Made by a program: the position numbers and the translations under genes. A stretch of 64,000 bases of DNA from Phytohabitans maris (GTDB taxonomy: Bacteria; Actinomycetota; Actinomycetes; Mycobacteriales; Micromonosporaceae). The stretch covers positions 1 to 64,000 of the forward strand of contig NZ_JAVHUY010000013.1 in NCBI RefSeq assembly GCF_031085175.1. The letters run 5' to 3'. The notes under the pieces are model-generated. The model did no database searches, had not been told where the DNA came from, and was given only the letters and a program-made list of their open reading frames with translations. Of this stretch, positions 36,619-45,463 are shown piece by piece (within the stretch, counting starts at the first letter, position 1; every line of letters begins with the position of its first letter).

Positions 36619-37566
36619 TCAGGGGCGCACCTCCAGCAGGGTCTTGCCGACCGTGGCGCGGGACTCGATCGCGGCGTGCGCGTCCGCCGCGCGTTCCAGG
36701 GGAAAGCGCTGCCCGATCACCGGCCGCAGCCGGCCGGCGGCGCCCTCGGCGAGCGCGCTCTCCACGTAGCCGCGCAGCTCCGGCGGGGTCGGGCGGGGGC
36801 GGATCAGGGTGACGCCGCGGGCTTCCGCGGCCTCCGGCGGGATCGCCGCCCACTCGCCGCTGGCCAGGCCGTAGCTCAGCATGCGGCCACCCGGGCCGAG
36901 CAGCTCGAAGGCCGCCCGGGCCACGTCGCCGCCCACGCCGTCCAGCACGACGTCGACGGCGCCGACGCCACCGGCCCAGCCGGACTGGCGGTAGTCCACA
37001 GTGGTGTCCGCGCCCAGCTCGCGCGCGAGGGCCAGCTTGCGTTCGCCGCCGGCGGCCGCCACGACCTCGGCGCCGGCCGCCTTGGCCAGCTGGACCGCCA
37101 GGCCGCCCACACCGCCGGCGGCGGCCTCGACCAGCACGCGTTCGCCCGGGGCGAGGGCGGCCGCGCGGACGAGCATCGTCGCCGTACGGCCGTCGGCCAG
37201 CAGCGCCACCGCGTCGTCCAGGGCCAGCCCTTCCGGCACCTCGAACGGGGCTACAGCGTCGACCGCCACCCGCGAGGCGTACCCGCCGGTGCCGGTGAGG
37301 CTGGTGACCACGCGGCGCCCCACCAGGCCGGCGTCCGCCCCGGGGCCGACCGCGGCGACCACGCCACCCACGCCGTTGCCGGGGATGAACGGCGGCCGGG
37401 CGTTGAACGGGCCGTCGCCGGTCGCCCGGAACTGGGTCTCGACGAACGTGATGTTCGCGTACGCCACGTCGATCAGCACCTGCCCCGGGCCGGGCACCGG
37501 ATCCGGGGCGTCGCCGGGGACCAGCACCGAAGGGTCACCAAACCTGGTCAGCCACACCGCTCGCAC
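36619..37566 (-). CDS. zinc-independent medium-chain alcohol dehydrogenase / quinone oxidoreductase
   Basis: 315 residues. GroES-like N-domain ([76 protein letters not shown]) then a Rossmann domain with [48 protein letters not shown], the NADPH-binding AxxGGVG loop of the QOR/zeta-crystallin group. The structural-zinc Cys cluster and catalytic-zinc ligands are absent, fitting quinone oxidoreductase-type enzymes that reduce enones or quinones with NADPH. Start is taken as GTG. It converges on the dinB gene with only 6 bp between their stops. The substrate is unknown. Confidence 0.87.
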   Translation of the reverse strand: MRAVWLTRFGDPSVLVPGDAPDPVPGPGQVLIDVAYANITFVETQFRATGDGPFNARPPFIPGNGVGGVVAAVGPGADAGLVGRRVVTSLTGTGGYASRVAVDAVAPFEVPEGLALDDAVALLADGRTATMLVRAAALAPGERVLVEAAAGGVGGLAVQLAKAAGAEVVAAAGGERKLALARELGADTTVDYRQSGWAGGVGAVDVVLDGVGGDVARAAFELLGPGGRMLSYGLASGEWAAIPPEAAEARGVTLIRPRPTPPELRGYVESALAEGAAGRLRPVIGQRFPLERAADAHAAIESRATVGKTLLEVRP

Positions 37567-37617
37567 AGCTGCGAGTCTGCAACCTCAACCGGGCTTGAGG
37601 TCAAGACCTCGTCACGT

Positions 37618-37766
37618 CGGGGTAACCGGCGTGGCGGACGTGCTCTTCGGCAAGCGCCCGTTCACCGGCCGCCTGCCGATGACCTGGCCGGCCAGCGAGG
37701 CGCAGGTGCCGATCGACGTCGGTGACGCCGACTGGCGTCCCCCGCTGACCGTCGCCGGACAACGAT
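37618..37766 (+). pseudogene. remnant of a glycoside hydrolase family 3 C-terminus
   Basis: In one frame the stretch reads [20 protein letters not shown], then [16 protein letters not shown]. This is the well-conserved segment of GH3 beta-glucosidases (GVADVLFG...TGRLP.TWP) that precedes their fibronectin-like end. There is no start codon, no upstream catalytic domain (the quinone oxidoreductase occupies the other side) and no remaining C-terminal domain. It is therefore a short fragment left by rearrangement, ending at a strong hairpin. Confidence 0.7.
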
Positions 37767-37795
37767 CAGGGCGCCCCGATCCCCGGGGCGCCCTG
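37767..37795. terminator. strong GC hairpin
   Basis: CAGGGCGCCCCG (37767-37778) pairs perfectly with CGGGGCGCCCTG (37784-37795) about a 5-nt loop. It follows the GH3 remnant and was probably the terminator of the lost gene. Confidence 0.75.
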
Positions 37796-37950
37796 ACTCG
37801 GTCTGCCGGCACGGGGTTCCCGCGGTCCCCCAGCTTCGCGTCGCCTACCTGCTCCAGCCCCGGGTCGCACTCCCCCGAGGTACGTGACCGAGGGTGGGCA
37901 GGGGCACGCGCGCGGGAACCCCGTGGGCGCTTTCTAGCCTCGCAGGGGCC

Positions 37951-38931
37951 GTGATACAAACGCACATACACGTGGCACACACAGCTCATACACAGTTCAC
38001 GGTGCTGGGACCGGTCACCGTGGCAGTCCGTGGCAGCCGACACCGGATACCCCGCGCGCAGACCCGTGGCCTGCTCGCGCTCATGCTCATCAACCTCGGC
38101 CGGCGGATCTCCCGCGAGGCCGTGATCGAGGCGATGTGGGGCGGTACGCCGCCGTCCACCGCCCGTTCCCAGGTGCACAACGCGGTCACCGTGATCCGTG
38201 CCCACCTCGCCGAGGTCGGCGCGCCGGAGGTGCTCGACAGCGGCCCCTCCGGGTACGAGCTGCTGGTCGAGCCGGACCAGGTCGACGCCGCCCGCTTCGA
38301 CGACGGGGTGCGGCTGGCCCGGGACGCGGCCGCGCGGGGCAACCACCAGGAGGCCGTACGGCTGGTGCGCGCCGCCCTCGACCGGTGGACCGGCGAGCCG
38401 CTCTCCGACGCCACCGGCGCGTTCGTCGAGGCGGCCCGGGCCCGGCTGGCCGAACGCCGGCTGACCGCCGTCGAAGACCTCGCCGACCTGGAGCTCGAGC
38501 TCGGCCGCGCCGAGGTGGTCGCCGCCGAGATCGCCCCGCTGGTCGACGCGCACCCGATGCGGGAGCGGCTGCGGGTGCGGCAGATGACCGCGCTGTACCG
38601 CACCGGGCGGCAGGTCGAGGCGCTGCAGAGCTACCGGACGTACCGCAACCTGCTCGCCGAGTACGAGGGGCTCGACCCGGGGCGGGAGATCGCCGAGCTG
38701 GAGCGGATGATCCTGCGCGCCGACCCGGTACCCGCGGCTCTGTCCTCCACCGCCGAGCCGGCGCCGGCCGTGCCGGCGCTCCTGCCCCCGGACATCCCGG
38801 ATTTCACCGGCCGGGACGGGCCGGTCGGCGAGCTGCGCCACCTGCTGACGGAGGGGCGCCCGTCGAGCGCGCTCGCCGTCGCCGGCGTCGCGGGGATGGG
38901 TGGCGTGGGCAAGCCGAACCCGGAAAACTAA
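37951..38931 (+). pseudogene. SARP/AfsR-type regulator truncated in the P-loop
   Basis: From the GTG at 37951, residues 10-95 form an OmpR-type winged helix (FTVLGPVTVAVRGSRHRIPRAQTRGLLALMLINLGRRISREAVIEAMWGG). Residues 100-255 form the BTAD domain of SARPs (VDAARFDDGVRLARDAAARGNHQEAVRLVRAAL, TGRQVEALQSYRTYRNLLAEYEGLDPGREIAELERMIL). An NB-ARC start follows, but the sequence stops at GMGGVGK (Lys at 38911-38913): the next codons read PNPEN and end. AfsR-type proteins continue for 500 or more residues after this Walker A. The break at about 38914 is the left edge of the mobile region. The remaining 326-residue SARP core could still bind DNA. Confidence 0.8.
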
Positions 38932-38947
38932 CCCACAAACTTCCGCT

Positions 38948-38969
38948 CGGATCGAACCAGTTTGATCCG
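38948..38969. repeat. palindrome in the gene-free stretch after the SARP break
   Basis: CGGATCgAA and TTtGATCCG flank CCAG (one mismatch pair), 35 bp right of the break in the SARP gene. It might be part of an attachment or operator site. The rest of 38932-39320 (about 390 bp) holds no gene or feature I can recognise. Confidence 0.35.
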
Positions 38970-39320
38970 ATAAGCGGCACCCGGTCGACCCGCACGGCGG
39001 GCACCGACACCTACTTCGCCCGGTCCGTTGGCGCGTATCCAGCGTACGGCACCGGGGCCGATCGACACCCGCGCATTGGCGACCGACCAGGCCGCGCCGT
39101 GACCCCAACCGGCGCCCCGGGCGGTCCGCGCGCACCCCACACCGGCGCGGCGCCATCGACCGCTCGCCGGTCTTCTCGCCCCCTTGACCTTTCCTGGCCC
39201 GCCGTGCGGGCCGGGCCGATGGGGCATGCCTCACGCCGCCAAGCGCCCCAACCCCCAATGCGGCGCCCGGCGCCCCGGTGGGCGACCTCTGAACCCCTTG
39301 CCAGCAAAGGACTTCACGTC

Positions 39321-39698
39321 ATGACAGGCACCCACGCACACACCGACCCTCAACCACAACCGACCCGAACCGCTCGCGCCGACCGGCACCCGCCGTGGTG
39401 CGACCGGTCCCGGTGCACCGCTGATGCGGCCAGCCAAGCAAACGGCTACCGGTCCGGCGGGGGCGAGCACCGGTCCGCCCCGGTCCCGCTGAACCTGGCC
39501 ACGGGACAGTGGCTGCCCGTCCAGGACGGGACCGCATGGCTCACGGAGGCGTGCGCCCCGTGGCTGTGTGAGCCCTACCTGCGGGTGCGGGTGGGCGACA
39601 TGCACCTGTCCATGCCCGCCGACAACGCCCGGCGGGTGCTCGATGCCCTGTCGGCGCTGCTCGCGTCGGCCATGAGCGCCTCGGAGGTGATCCCATGA
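39321..39698 (+). CDS. hypothetical protein of actinomycete integrative elements
   Basis: 125 residues. The first 40 are polar (THAHTDPQPQPTRTARADRHPPWCDRSRC) with a CDRSRC pair of Cys, then PVPLNLATGQWLPVQDGTAWLTEACAPWLCEPYLRVRVGDMHLSMPADNARRVLDALSALLASAM, a beta-rich part and a C-terminal helix. Four Cys could bind a metal. Proteins of this pattern lie beside DUF2637/SpdB genes in mobile elements, and here the stop overlaps the start of such a gene (ATGA). Function is not known. Confidence 0.6.
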   Translation: MTGTHAHTDPQPQPTRTARADRHPPWCDRSRCTADAASQANGYRSGGGEHRSAPVPLNLATGQWLPVQDGTAWLTEACAPWLCEPYLRVRVGDMHLSMPADNARRVLDALSALLASAMSASEVIP

Positions 39699-40588
39699 CC
39701 AAGACTCGAACCGACAAGACCTTGTTGGTCGTTACCGCGGTGTTCGTCGCCGGGTTGGCCGTCGTCGCGGGCGCGATCAGTTTCTCCCACATGCGCGAGC
39801 TGGCGCACGATCATGACCAGTTGGGTTGGAAGTCGCTGGCGTTCCCGATCAGCGTGGACGGGCTGGAAATCGTGGCCAGCCTCTACCTGGTGGCGCAGCG
39901 CCGCGCCGGGCGCCCCACCGGGTGGATTCCGTGGGTGGCGCTCATCGTCGGCACCGCCGCGAGCCTCGCCGCGAACGTCGCGGTGGGCGGCGCCGACCCG
40001 ATCGGCAAGGCCCTGGCCGGCTGGCCAGCGGTGTCCATGCTGATCTCGATCAAGCTGCTGTTCTCCATGATCGACCACACCAACGTTGATCAGCGGACGA
40101 CCGTCCGGGACGATCAGCGGACGTCCGCGACCGTCCCGGACGTCCCCGGGACCGTCCAGCGGACCGGACGGGACGATGGGGCACCGTCCGGGACCGTCCA
40201 CGCCGAGCAGACGGTCCACGCCGGCCCGTCCGCGACCGGCCCGTCCGATCCGTCCGGACACGCGGCGGGCACCCGGGGCGGCGTGGCCCGCCCCGCGCTA
40301 GGGCGTACCGGCAACCCGGGCCACCGGAGCGCGCCGGTCGACATCCGCGCCGTGGCCCACCTGATTCCGGCGGCGCGGGCTGGCCGCGCCGTGCTACACC
40401 GCGACGGCCGCTCTCTGTCGCGGGACGCGTTGGCCATCGCGATGCGGGACGATGGGTACGGCGTGTCTAATGCTCGTGCGGGCGTCCTGGTGAGAGTCCT
40501 TCGAGCGGAAGAGGGTGTGACACCAATGGCCCCGTCGTCAGTCGCAGTGGCTAGTGAGCCGGACGATCGACCGCCCTTGGCCGCGTAG
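39695..40588 (+). CDS. DUF2637 / SpdB-like membrane protein of an integrative element
   Basis: 297 residues. DUF2637 domain with four membrane helices in the first 130 residues (LLVVTAVFVAGLAVVAGAISFSHM, FPISVDGLEIVASLYLVAQRRAG, WVALIVGTAASLAANVAVGG, GWPAVSMLISIKLLFSMI). The SxDGLE segment is characteristic. A Thr/Val/Gly linker of 70 residues follows, made of degenerate repeats such as TVRDDQRTSATVPDVPGTVQRTG. A basic helical C-terminal domain (IRAVAHLIPAARAGRAVLHRDGRSLSRDALAIAMRDDG) resembles the winged-helix tails of SpdB proteins. SpdB-like proteins aid intramycelial plasmid spread. No replication, excision or TraB gene follows, so the element is a remnant. Confidence 0.75.
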   Translation: MTKTRTDKTLLVVTAVFVAGLAVVAGAISFSHMRELAHDHDQLGWKSLAFPISVDGLEIVASLYLVAQRRAGRPTGWIPWVALIVGTAASLAANVAVGGADPIGKALAGWPAVSMLISIKLLFSMIDHTNVDQRTTVRDDQRTSATVPDVPGTVQRTGRDDGAPSGTVHAEQTVHAGPSATGPSDPSGHAAGTRGGVARPALGRTGNPGHRSAPVDIRAVAHLIPAARAGRAVLHRDGRSLSRDALAIAMRDDGYGVSNARAGVLVRVLRAEEGVTPMAPSSVAVASEPDDRPPLAA

Positions 40589-40589
40589 G

Positions 40590-40757
40590 CTAAGCCGGTT
40601 ACTGGCCAGGAGGAATCAAGATCTCCGATGGCCGGAGCGCTGGCATCGAGGCGACCGTTGACCTCCCGAAGCCTGCCTATGGCGTACGGGCAAGCGGCCC
40701 GTAGACGGGGAAAGGCTCCGACCGAACCCCGGTCCCCAGGTGGGGACCGGGGTTCTT
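40590..40757 (+). ncRNA. possible structured RNA ending in a terminator
   Basis: Downstream of the SpdB-like gene no convincing frame exists, yet several stems can be drawn: CTCCG/CGGAG (40623-40637), ACGGGC/GCCCGT with an AAGCG loop (40686-40702), CGGAGC (40633-40638) alternatively with GCTCCG (40715-40720), and a terminal 14-bp GAACCCCGGTCCCC hairpin (40724-40755). AGGAGG at about 40608-40613 is followed by ATC, not a start codon. It could be a small RNA, a copy-number or att-linked RNA, or the leader of a lost gene. The type is not recognised. Confidence 0.3.
40724..40757 (+). terminator. strong hairpin terminator
   Basis: GAACCCCGGTCCCC (40724-40737) and GGGGACCGGGGTTC (40742-40755) form a perfect 14-bp stem with an AGGT loop and end in TTC-TT. 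It closes the SpdB-like transcription unit. Confidence 0.8.
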
Positions 40758-40778
40758 CACGTTAGCCACGCCGCCCTG

Positions 40779-41054
40779 TCAGCGTTTGACTCCGAGTCCA
40801 GGTGGCGCCAGAACTGAGCGACGGCCCGCAAGATTTCCCTGCTCTATCTCGTCACGCTGCTGCGAGAGCATGGCCAGGTCCTCAAGGGCGGCCTGTCTGC
40901 GCTGATCAGAACACTGGTTAGGCCTACGGGCCCACGGCGGCCCAAAGCGCCCGATCCTCTCGGGAGGCCCAGCGCAAGGCGGACCATCGCCTCCGGAGTG
41001 CTCGGCTCTGTCGTCGCTGCCACACGGCTCTGACCAGCAAGAACAGCCTACCAT
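40779..41054 (-). CDS. small hypothetical protein (weak)
   Basis: 91 residues starting with ATG at 41054. The C-terminal half looks protein-like: SDQRRQAALEDLAMLSQQRD continuing into a Gly/Pro-rich end, with a predicted amphipathic helix. The first half is Gly/Pro/Cys-rich and may not be coding. No ribosome site is convincing. It follows the STAND/effector pair in the same direction. Possibly the end of a decayed gene. Confidence 0.25.
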   Translation of the reverse strand: MVGCSCWSEPCGSDDRAEHSGGDGPPCAGPPERIGRFGPPWARRPNQCSDQRRQAALEDLAMLSQQRDEIEQGNLAGRRSVLAPPGLGVKR

Positions 41055-41122
41055 TTAGGTAGGGACGATGGAGCTTCGGTACGTATTCGGCACTGCGATC
41101 TGTGGGAGACCGCGGGTCTGCT

Positions 41123-43092
41123 TCAGGTCGCCTCGGTTCCTCGTGCTTCTGAGTCAACTTGCCCCCGCCAGTAGGCGAGGTTGTGGCGGGTGGTCAGCGT
41201 GTTCGGGTGGTCCGGGCCGAGCACCCGCAGCCGGTCGGGGAGCAGCTCCTCGAACGCCTGGGCGGCACCGGTTGCGTCCCCGGCCTGCCCCCGCCAGGAG
41301 GCGAGGTTGTGGCGGGTGGTCAGCGTGTTCGGGTGGTCCGGGCCGAGCCCCCGCAGGACGTCGGGGAGCAGCTCCTCGAACGCCTGGGCGGCACCGGTTG
41401 CGTCCCCGGCCTGCCCCCGCCAGGAGGCGAGGTTGTGGCGGGTGGTCAGCGTGTTCGGGTGGTCCGGGCCGAGCCCCCGCAGGACGTCGGGGAGCAGCTC
41501 CTCGAACGCCTGGGCGGCACCGGTTGCGTCCCCGGCCTGCCCCCGCCAGGAGGCGAGGTTGTGGCGGGTGGTCAGCGTGTTCGGGTGGTCCGGGCCGAGC
41601 CCCCGCAGGACGTCGGCGAGCAGCTCCTCGAACGCCCGGGCGGCACCGGCCGCGTCCCCAGCCTGCCCCCGCCAGGAGGCGAGGTTGTGGCGGGTGGTCA
41701 ACGTGTCGGGGTGGTCTGGGCCGAGGGTCTGTAGGGCGGTGGCGAGCAGGCGTTGGAAGTGGTCGCGGGCGGCGGCGACCAGCCCGATCTCACCCAGACT
41801 CCGGCCCGCGAGAAAGAGCAGCGGGTGGGCGTCGGGTTCACCGTCGCGGGTGTGCCAGAGGTGCTCGCCCGCGGCGGCGGTCAAGGTGGTGGTGTTGGTG
41901 CGTAGCAGTTGCCCGAGCCGGGCGGCGTGGCTGTCGCGTTCGATGTAGGGCCACAGCTGTATCAGTGCGTCGGCGGCGGTGTGAGCCAGGCCGCGCTGCT
42001 GCCCGTGGGGGGTGGCTTCGGCGACGACGCGTTGGACCAGTGCATGTACTCGTACGAGAGTCAGGTCAGTGTCGGGATCGCTGACGGTGTCTGCCAGACC
42101 GAGCCGGTAGAGGGCTCGGGTGGCGTCGGCGGCGTCGTCGCTGTCGACGTCCCGGTCGAGGGTCTGCCGGTAGTGGGTGAGGGCGGCGGTGGTGGTGAAC
42201 AGGTCGGCGGGGATGCCGTTGGCGTCCAGCAGCGCGGCCAGCCGCAGCACCTGGGTGGCCAGCTGGTCAGTGTCGGCGTCGGCTTGGGTGATGGACAGTG
42301 CCCAGGTTTCGGTGACGGCTTGTTGTTGTTCGTCGGGCAGGGTGTCGGGGTGGAGCCGGTCCAGGCGGCGTTGGTGGAGTCGGGTGCGGTAGGTGGCGCA
42401 GGTCAGGTTCCGGTCCAGGATGTAGGTGGCGGCCTGCGCCAAAGCGATTGGTAGGTGGCCGAGGTCGGCGGCCAGTTCGGCGGCTTGGTCGAGACGCTGT
42501 GCGGTGTCGCCGAGTTTCCCGGCCAGGTAGGCGTGCGCTTCCTCGGGGGGTGAACACACCCACGTCGATCGGCTGGCGACCAGCTAGCAGGGCGGTGTCG
42601 CGGCGGCGGGTGGTGGCGGTGTCCGGCGGCCACAGCCCGGCCAGATCCTTCGGGTGGGTGATGTCGTCCAGTACGATCAGCCACCGCCGGTCGGTGGTGG
42701 CCAGCCAGGCCAGGAACCGTTCGGCGGCGTGCTGCGGGTCCATGCCGTCAACACCGGTCAGATCGACGGCGGCCCGCAAGTAGGTGTCAAGGACGGTGGC
42801 GCGGCTGCTGGCCGAGACCCACACCAACAGGTCGAGCTGCCCGGTCGCCCACAACTGGGCGGCCAGGTTCGCGGCCAACTGGGTTTTGCCAACCCCACCC
42901 ATACCGGCCAACACCTGACACACCACCGTCGTGCCCCCACCACCGACCGCCGCGGCCAACAGTCCATCGGCGGGACGTGGCTGCCGGCCGGGGTAGCGCC
43001 CCAACCCGGTGCGGCAATGCCACCCCTGTCCGGCCACTGCCACCGACGTTGACGTTGACGGGTGCGTGGAAATTGCCGACTGGCCCTGTCAC
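41123..43092 (-). pseudogene. NB-ARC/TPR STAND protein with frameshifts
   Basis: The protein must be read in three pieces. It starts at GTG 43092 (TGPVGNFHAPVNVNVGGSG, GRTGVALPHRVGALPRPA), shifts frame near 43000 to PADGLLAAAVGGGGTTVVCQ and the P-loop GMGGVGKTQLAANLAAQLW with Walker B RWLIVLDDI, then shifts again at a run of six G (42545-42550) to EEAHAYLAGKLGDTAQRLDQ, a winged-helix part and at least five C-terminal TPRs of 42 residues ending at 41123. With five G the frame would read VFTPEEAHAYL and continue. This is the NLR-like plan: signalling motif, NTPase, sensor repeats. The upstream small gene carries the same motif at its C-terminus. If the shifts are real the sensor is dead; the G6 run could be a sequencing error, the first shift less easily. 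Confidence 0.8.
41160..41740 (-). repeat. 126-bp tandem repeats encoding TPRs
   Basis: The segment GCGAGGTTGTGGCGGGTGGT recurs at 41175, 41301, 41427, 41553 and 41679, exactly 126 bp apart. Central copies are almost identical in DNA, and the outer ones diverge slightly. Each unit codes for one 42-residue kinesin-light-chain-type TPR (LGPDHPNTLTTRHNLASWRG). The near identity points to recent expansion or gene conversion. Confidence 0.95.
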
Positions 43093-43139
43093 TTGGCCGA
43101 GTTCCGGCCAGGGGTTGGGGGTTCCGGCAGCCGTGACCG

Positions 43140-43544
43140 CTAGTCGGCTGCCGGCGGCGTCGGGGGGAGCGGCGCCTGGGTGCGTTGGTCGAACGAGACC
43201 GGCGCATAAAACTCGCCGACCGCGCCGTGCACCGTGCCGCTGATGTTGAACGTCGCCGCCGCCTTCGGGTTAGCCAACGCCAGCAACTCGCGGGCAACGG
43301 TCAGGATCTGCTCATCCTCGGCCGCGCCGCTGGTACGCAGGTCGTCACCAATCCGGGTCTGCCACACCCCCGGCTCGGTCTCCTCCGCCTCCAACGCCTC
43401 CCGCGCCGTGTCCCGCCCAGCGAACCGGCGCTTGATCAACTGTTTGAGCAGCCCATACGTGTCAGTGATCGCCTGCGTCGCGGCACCGGACACTCCGGTG
43501 GTAGCGCCGGCCGCCAACGCCGCCACGATCAACTCCACACCCAT
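43140..43544 (-). CDS. small helical putative effector with C-terminal amyloid-like motif
   Basis: 134 residues from the ATG at 43544, with AAGGG upstream. Residues 1-40 begin with a hydrophobic helix (GVELIVAALAAGATTGVSGA) and a basic end (LLKQLIKRRFAGRD). Residues 45-95 are helical. Residues 98-119 read ATFNISGTVHGAVGEFYAPV and on to SFDQ, and a Pro-rich tail follows. The part GAVGEFYAPVSF (43191-43226) matches GPVGNFHAPVNV (43051-43086) at the N-terminus of the adjacent STAND protein. This arrangement, a membrane-active-looking helical domain with a C-terminal motif beside an NLR with the same N-terminal motif, is that of bacterial amyloid-signalling (BASS) pairs with Bell/HeLo-like effectors. 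The effector role is inference. Confidence 0.65.
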   Translation of the reverse strand: MGVELIVAALAAGATTGVSGAATQAITDTYGLLKQLIKRRFAGRDTAREALEAEETEPGVWQTRIGDDLRTSGAAEDEQILTVARELLALANPKAAATFNISGTVHGAVGEFYAPVSFDQRTQAPLPPTPPAAD

Positions 43545-43691
43545 CCTGCCGCCCTTCCCGACCGCCAAAGTTGATCACTGTCCAGGGTGGACGTACCACG
43601 CAGGGTAGCAGCGACCGGTCGCCGGCGGCTGCCCACGTCGCCCCGGGCAGGTCACCCATTCGGGGTACGACGGCGGGTGGGTAGCCGCTGG

Positions 43692-45463
43692 TCAGCCGGC
43701 TGGGCCATGGGGCGAGGGTCGGATTGATGACAAAGGGTGCCGAAGGCTTCCCGTCGCGCGGGCTTTGCCCAATCGGGCCGGGTACCGGGTGGCAAACACG
43801 CTCCTCGGACACGAACCTTCGTACATGATCGCCGGTGGCTTCGCCTCGGCGATCAATTTGTTTTGGCCGGGCTGGTAGGTCAGTCGGAGCCCTACCTCGC
43901 TGTAGATCTTGGCTTTGTCGGCTGGGTCGGCGTGGCGGAGGACGTCGAGGATCGAGCCGAGTGCCGTGACGAGGGTACGGATCTCGTCTGGGGTTATGCG
44001 TGCGGGTTTGCCGCCGGTGGCGGTGCGGAGTTGGGCTTGGGCGGCGACGCGGGTGGTGTTGACGTCGGCGGTCCAGCGGGTGATGAGGGCAGGGTCCGTG
44101 CCGGCTTCGAGGGCCGCGCGGTAGCGGGCCAGGCGCTGGTCGCAGTCAGCGATGATCCGCTTGGCCTCGGTGACACGCGCGAGTGCATCCTCGTCGTGAT
44201 CTTCGTTCTGGGCGTCGGCGAGGGCCTGGATGGTGTCAGGGAGTGCGGCTGGGGAGAAGGCGCGCAGCAGCCAGCGGTCGAGCGTCGGCACGATGAGTTC
44301 CTCGCGCACGTACACGCTGCGCGGGTGTTCGGTGTGGTTGGCCAGCCCGTACTCAGTGGGATAGACGCAGCGGTAGTGGGGTTTGTCGTTGTTCCAGCTG
44401 CCTTGCATGCGGCGGTGGCAGAGGCCGCAGAACAGCAGCCCGCGCAGTTGGTAGGGGTGGCGAGTGCGCTTGATGGTCGTGACCGCAGCCTGCCGGTGGC
44501 GCCTGCCAGCGAGTTGCGCCTGCACCTTGCGGAAGTCGTCGTCGCTGACCAAGGGCTCGTGCACGACCTGCGCGGACCAGATCCAGGACTCGGGATTGTT
44601 CCAGCGCATTTTGGTCTCGTGGCCGAGGGCCACGTCGTCGACGTCGATGAGGACCTCGTCCTTGCGCTGCCTGTTCCAGACCTGCCGCCCCGTGTAGCGG
44701 GGGTTGGTCAGGATGACTCGGACGGCGGTCTTGGACCAAGCGATGGTGGTGCGGTGCGGGTTGCGGGCGCGGTCCTGGGCGGATGGGCTGAGGATGCCGT
44801 CGGCGGTGAGGGCCTCGGCGATGGCGAACAGGCCGCGGCCGGCCAAGTAGTCGCGGTAGATCCGCTTGACCACGAGCGAGGTGACGGGGTCGGGTTCGAG
44901 CTTGTGCAGCCGCCGGCCGTCGAGGGCCTTGGTCGGGTTAGGGTGCGGCCCAGCGTCGGCAAGTCGGTAACCGTATGGTGGCCGGCCGCCGAGGTAGCGC
45001 CCATCGGTGGCGGCTTGGGCGGCCATCGCCGAGCGGACGCGGATCTTGATGCGGTTGCGTTCGCCCTTGCTCATGCCGCCGTACAACGCCATGACTAGGT
45101 CATGGGCGTCGCTGCCGGGGTCGATGGCGCCACCGACCTCCGGCGCCCAAAGTGCGACGCCGTAGTGCTCGAAAGCGGGAACGTGAGCCCGAACTGGTTG
45201 CCGTAGAAAGCGCGCTGCGGTTCGCCGATCACGACGGCCTCAAAGCCCCGGTTCGGGTCACGCAGCGCGGCTAGGAGGCGGGCAGCCTGGGGTCGGCGTT
45301 TCCAGGGCAGCGAGCGGGACAGGCCGATGTCGAAGAACTCGGCGACAATCTGGCCGCCGGCCGGTTCGATCAAGGCCCGGGATCGGGATAGCTGCCAGGC
45401 CCGTGACGCTTCCGGGTCTTGCTGGTCCTCGGTCGATACACGACCGTAGAAGGCGAACTTCAT
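43692..45463 (-). pseudogene. large serine recombinase, one frameshift
   Basis: Starts at ATG 45463 with the catalytic domain MKFAFYGRVSTEDQQDPEAS (Ser10) and FEAVVIGEPQRAFYGNQFGLTFPL, then loses frame at about 45185. The other frame continues FEHYGVALWAPEVGGAIDPGSDAHDLVMALYGGMSKGERNRI, a recombinase domain, the zinc ribbon (LRGLLFCGLCHRRMQ) and a coiled coil, ending at 43692. One missing base between CCG and TTC GAG explains the shift. Intact members integrate or excise elements and are about 590 residues. The ATG overlaps the stop of a paralogous partner gene. The frameshift makes it probably inactive. Confidence 0.82.

Noticed and set aside
38136-39698. A 520-codon frame joining SARP antiframe sequence to the gene at 39321
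   Set aside because: Only the last 125 residues look like a protein; the first part is a shadow of the SARP gene, so the start was set at 39321.
40628-40765. A 45-codon frame starting with ATG within the possible structured RNA
   Set aside because: Arg/Ser/Pro-rich, runs through the terminator hairpin, and the ribosome-like AGGAGG is too far upstream.
41160-41740. Regular 126-bp repeats considered as a CRISPR-like or minisatellite array
   Set aside because: Period is a multiple of three and each unit codes for a TPR in the STAND gene.
42267-43043. The P-loop piece of the STAND gene considered as a separate small NTPase gene
   Set aside because: Its end and the next piece continue one family sequence when a G is removed from the run at 42545-42550, so it is one broken gene.
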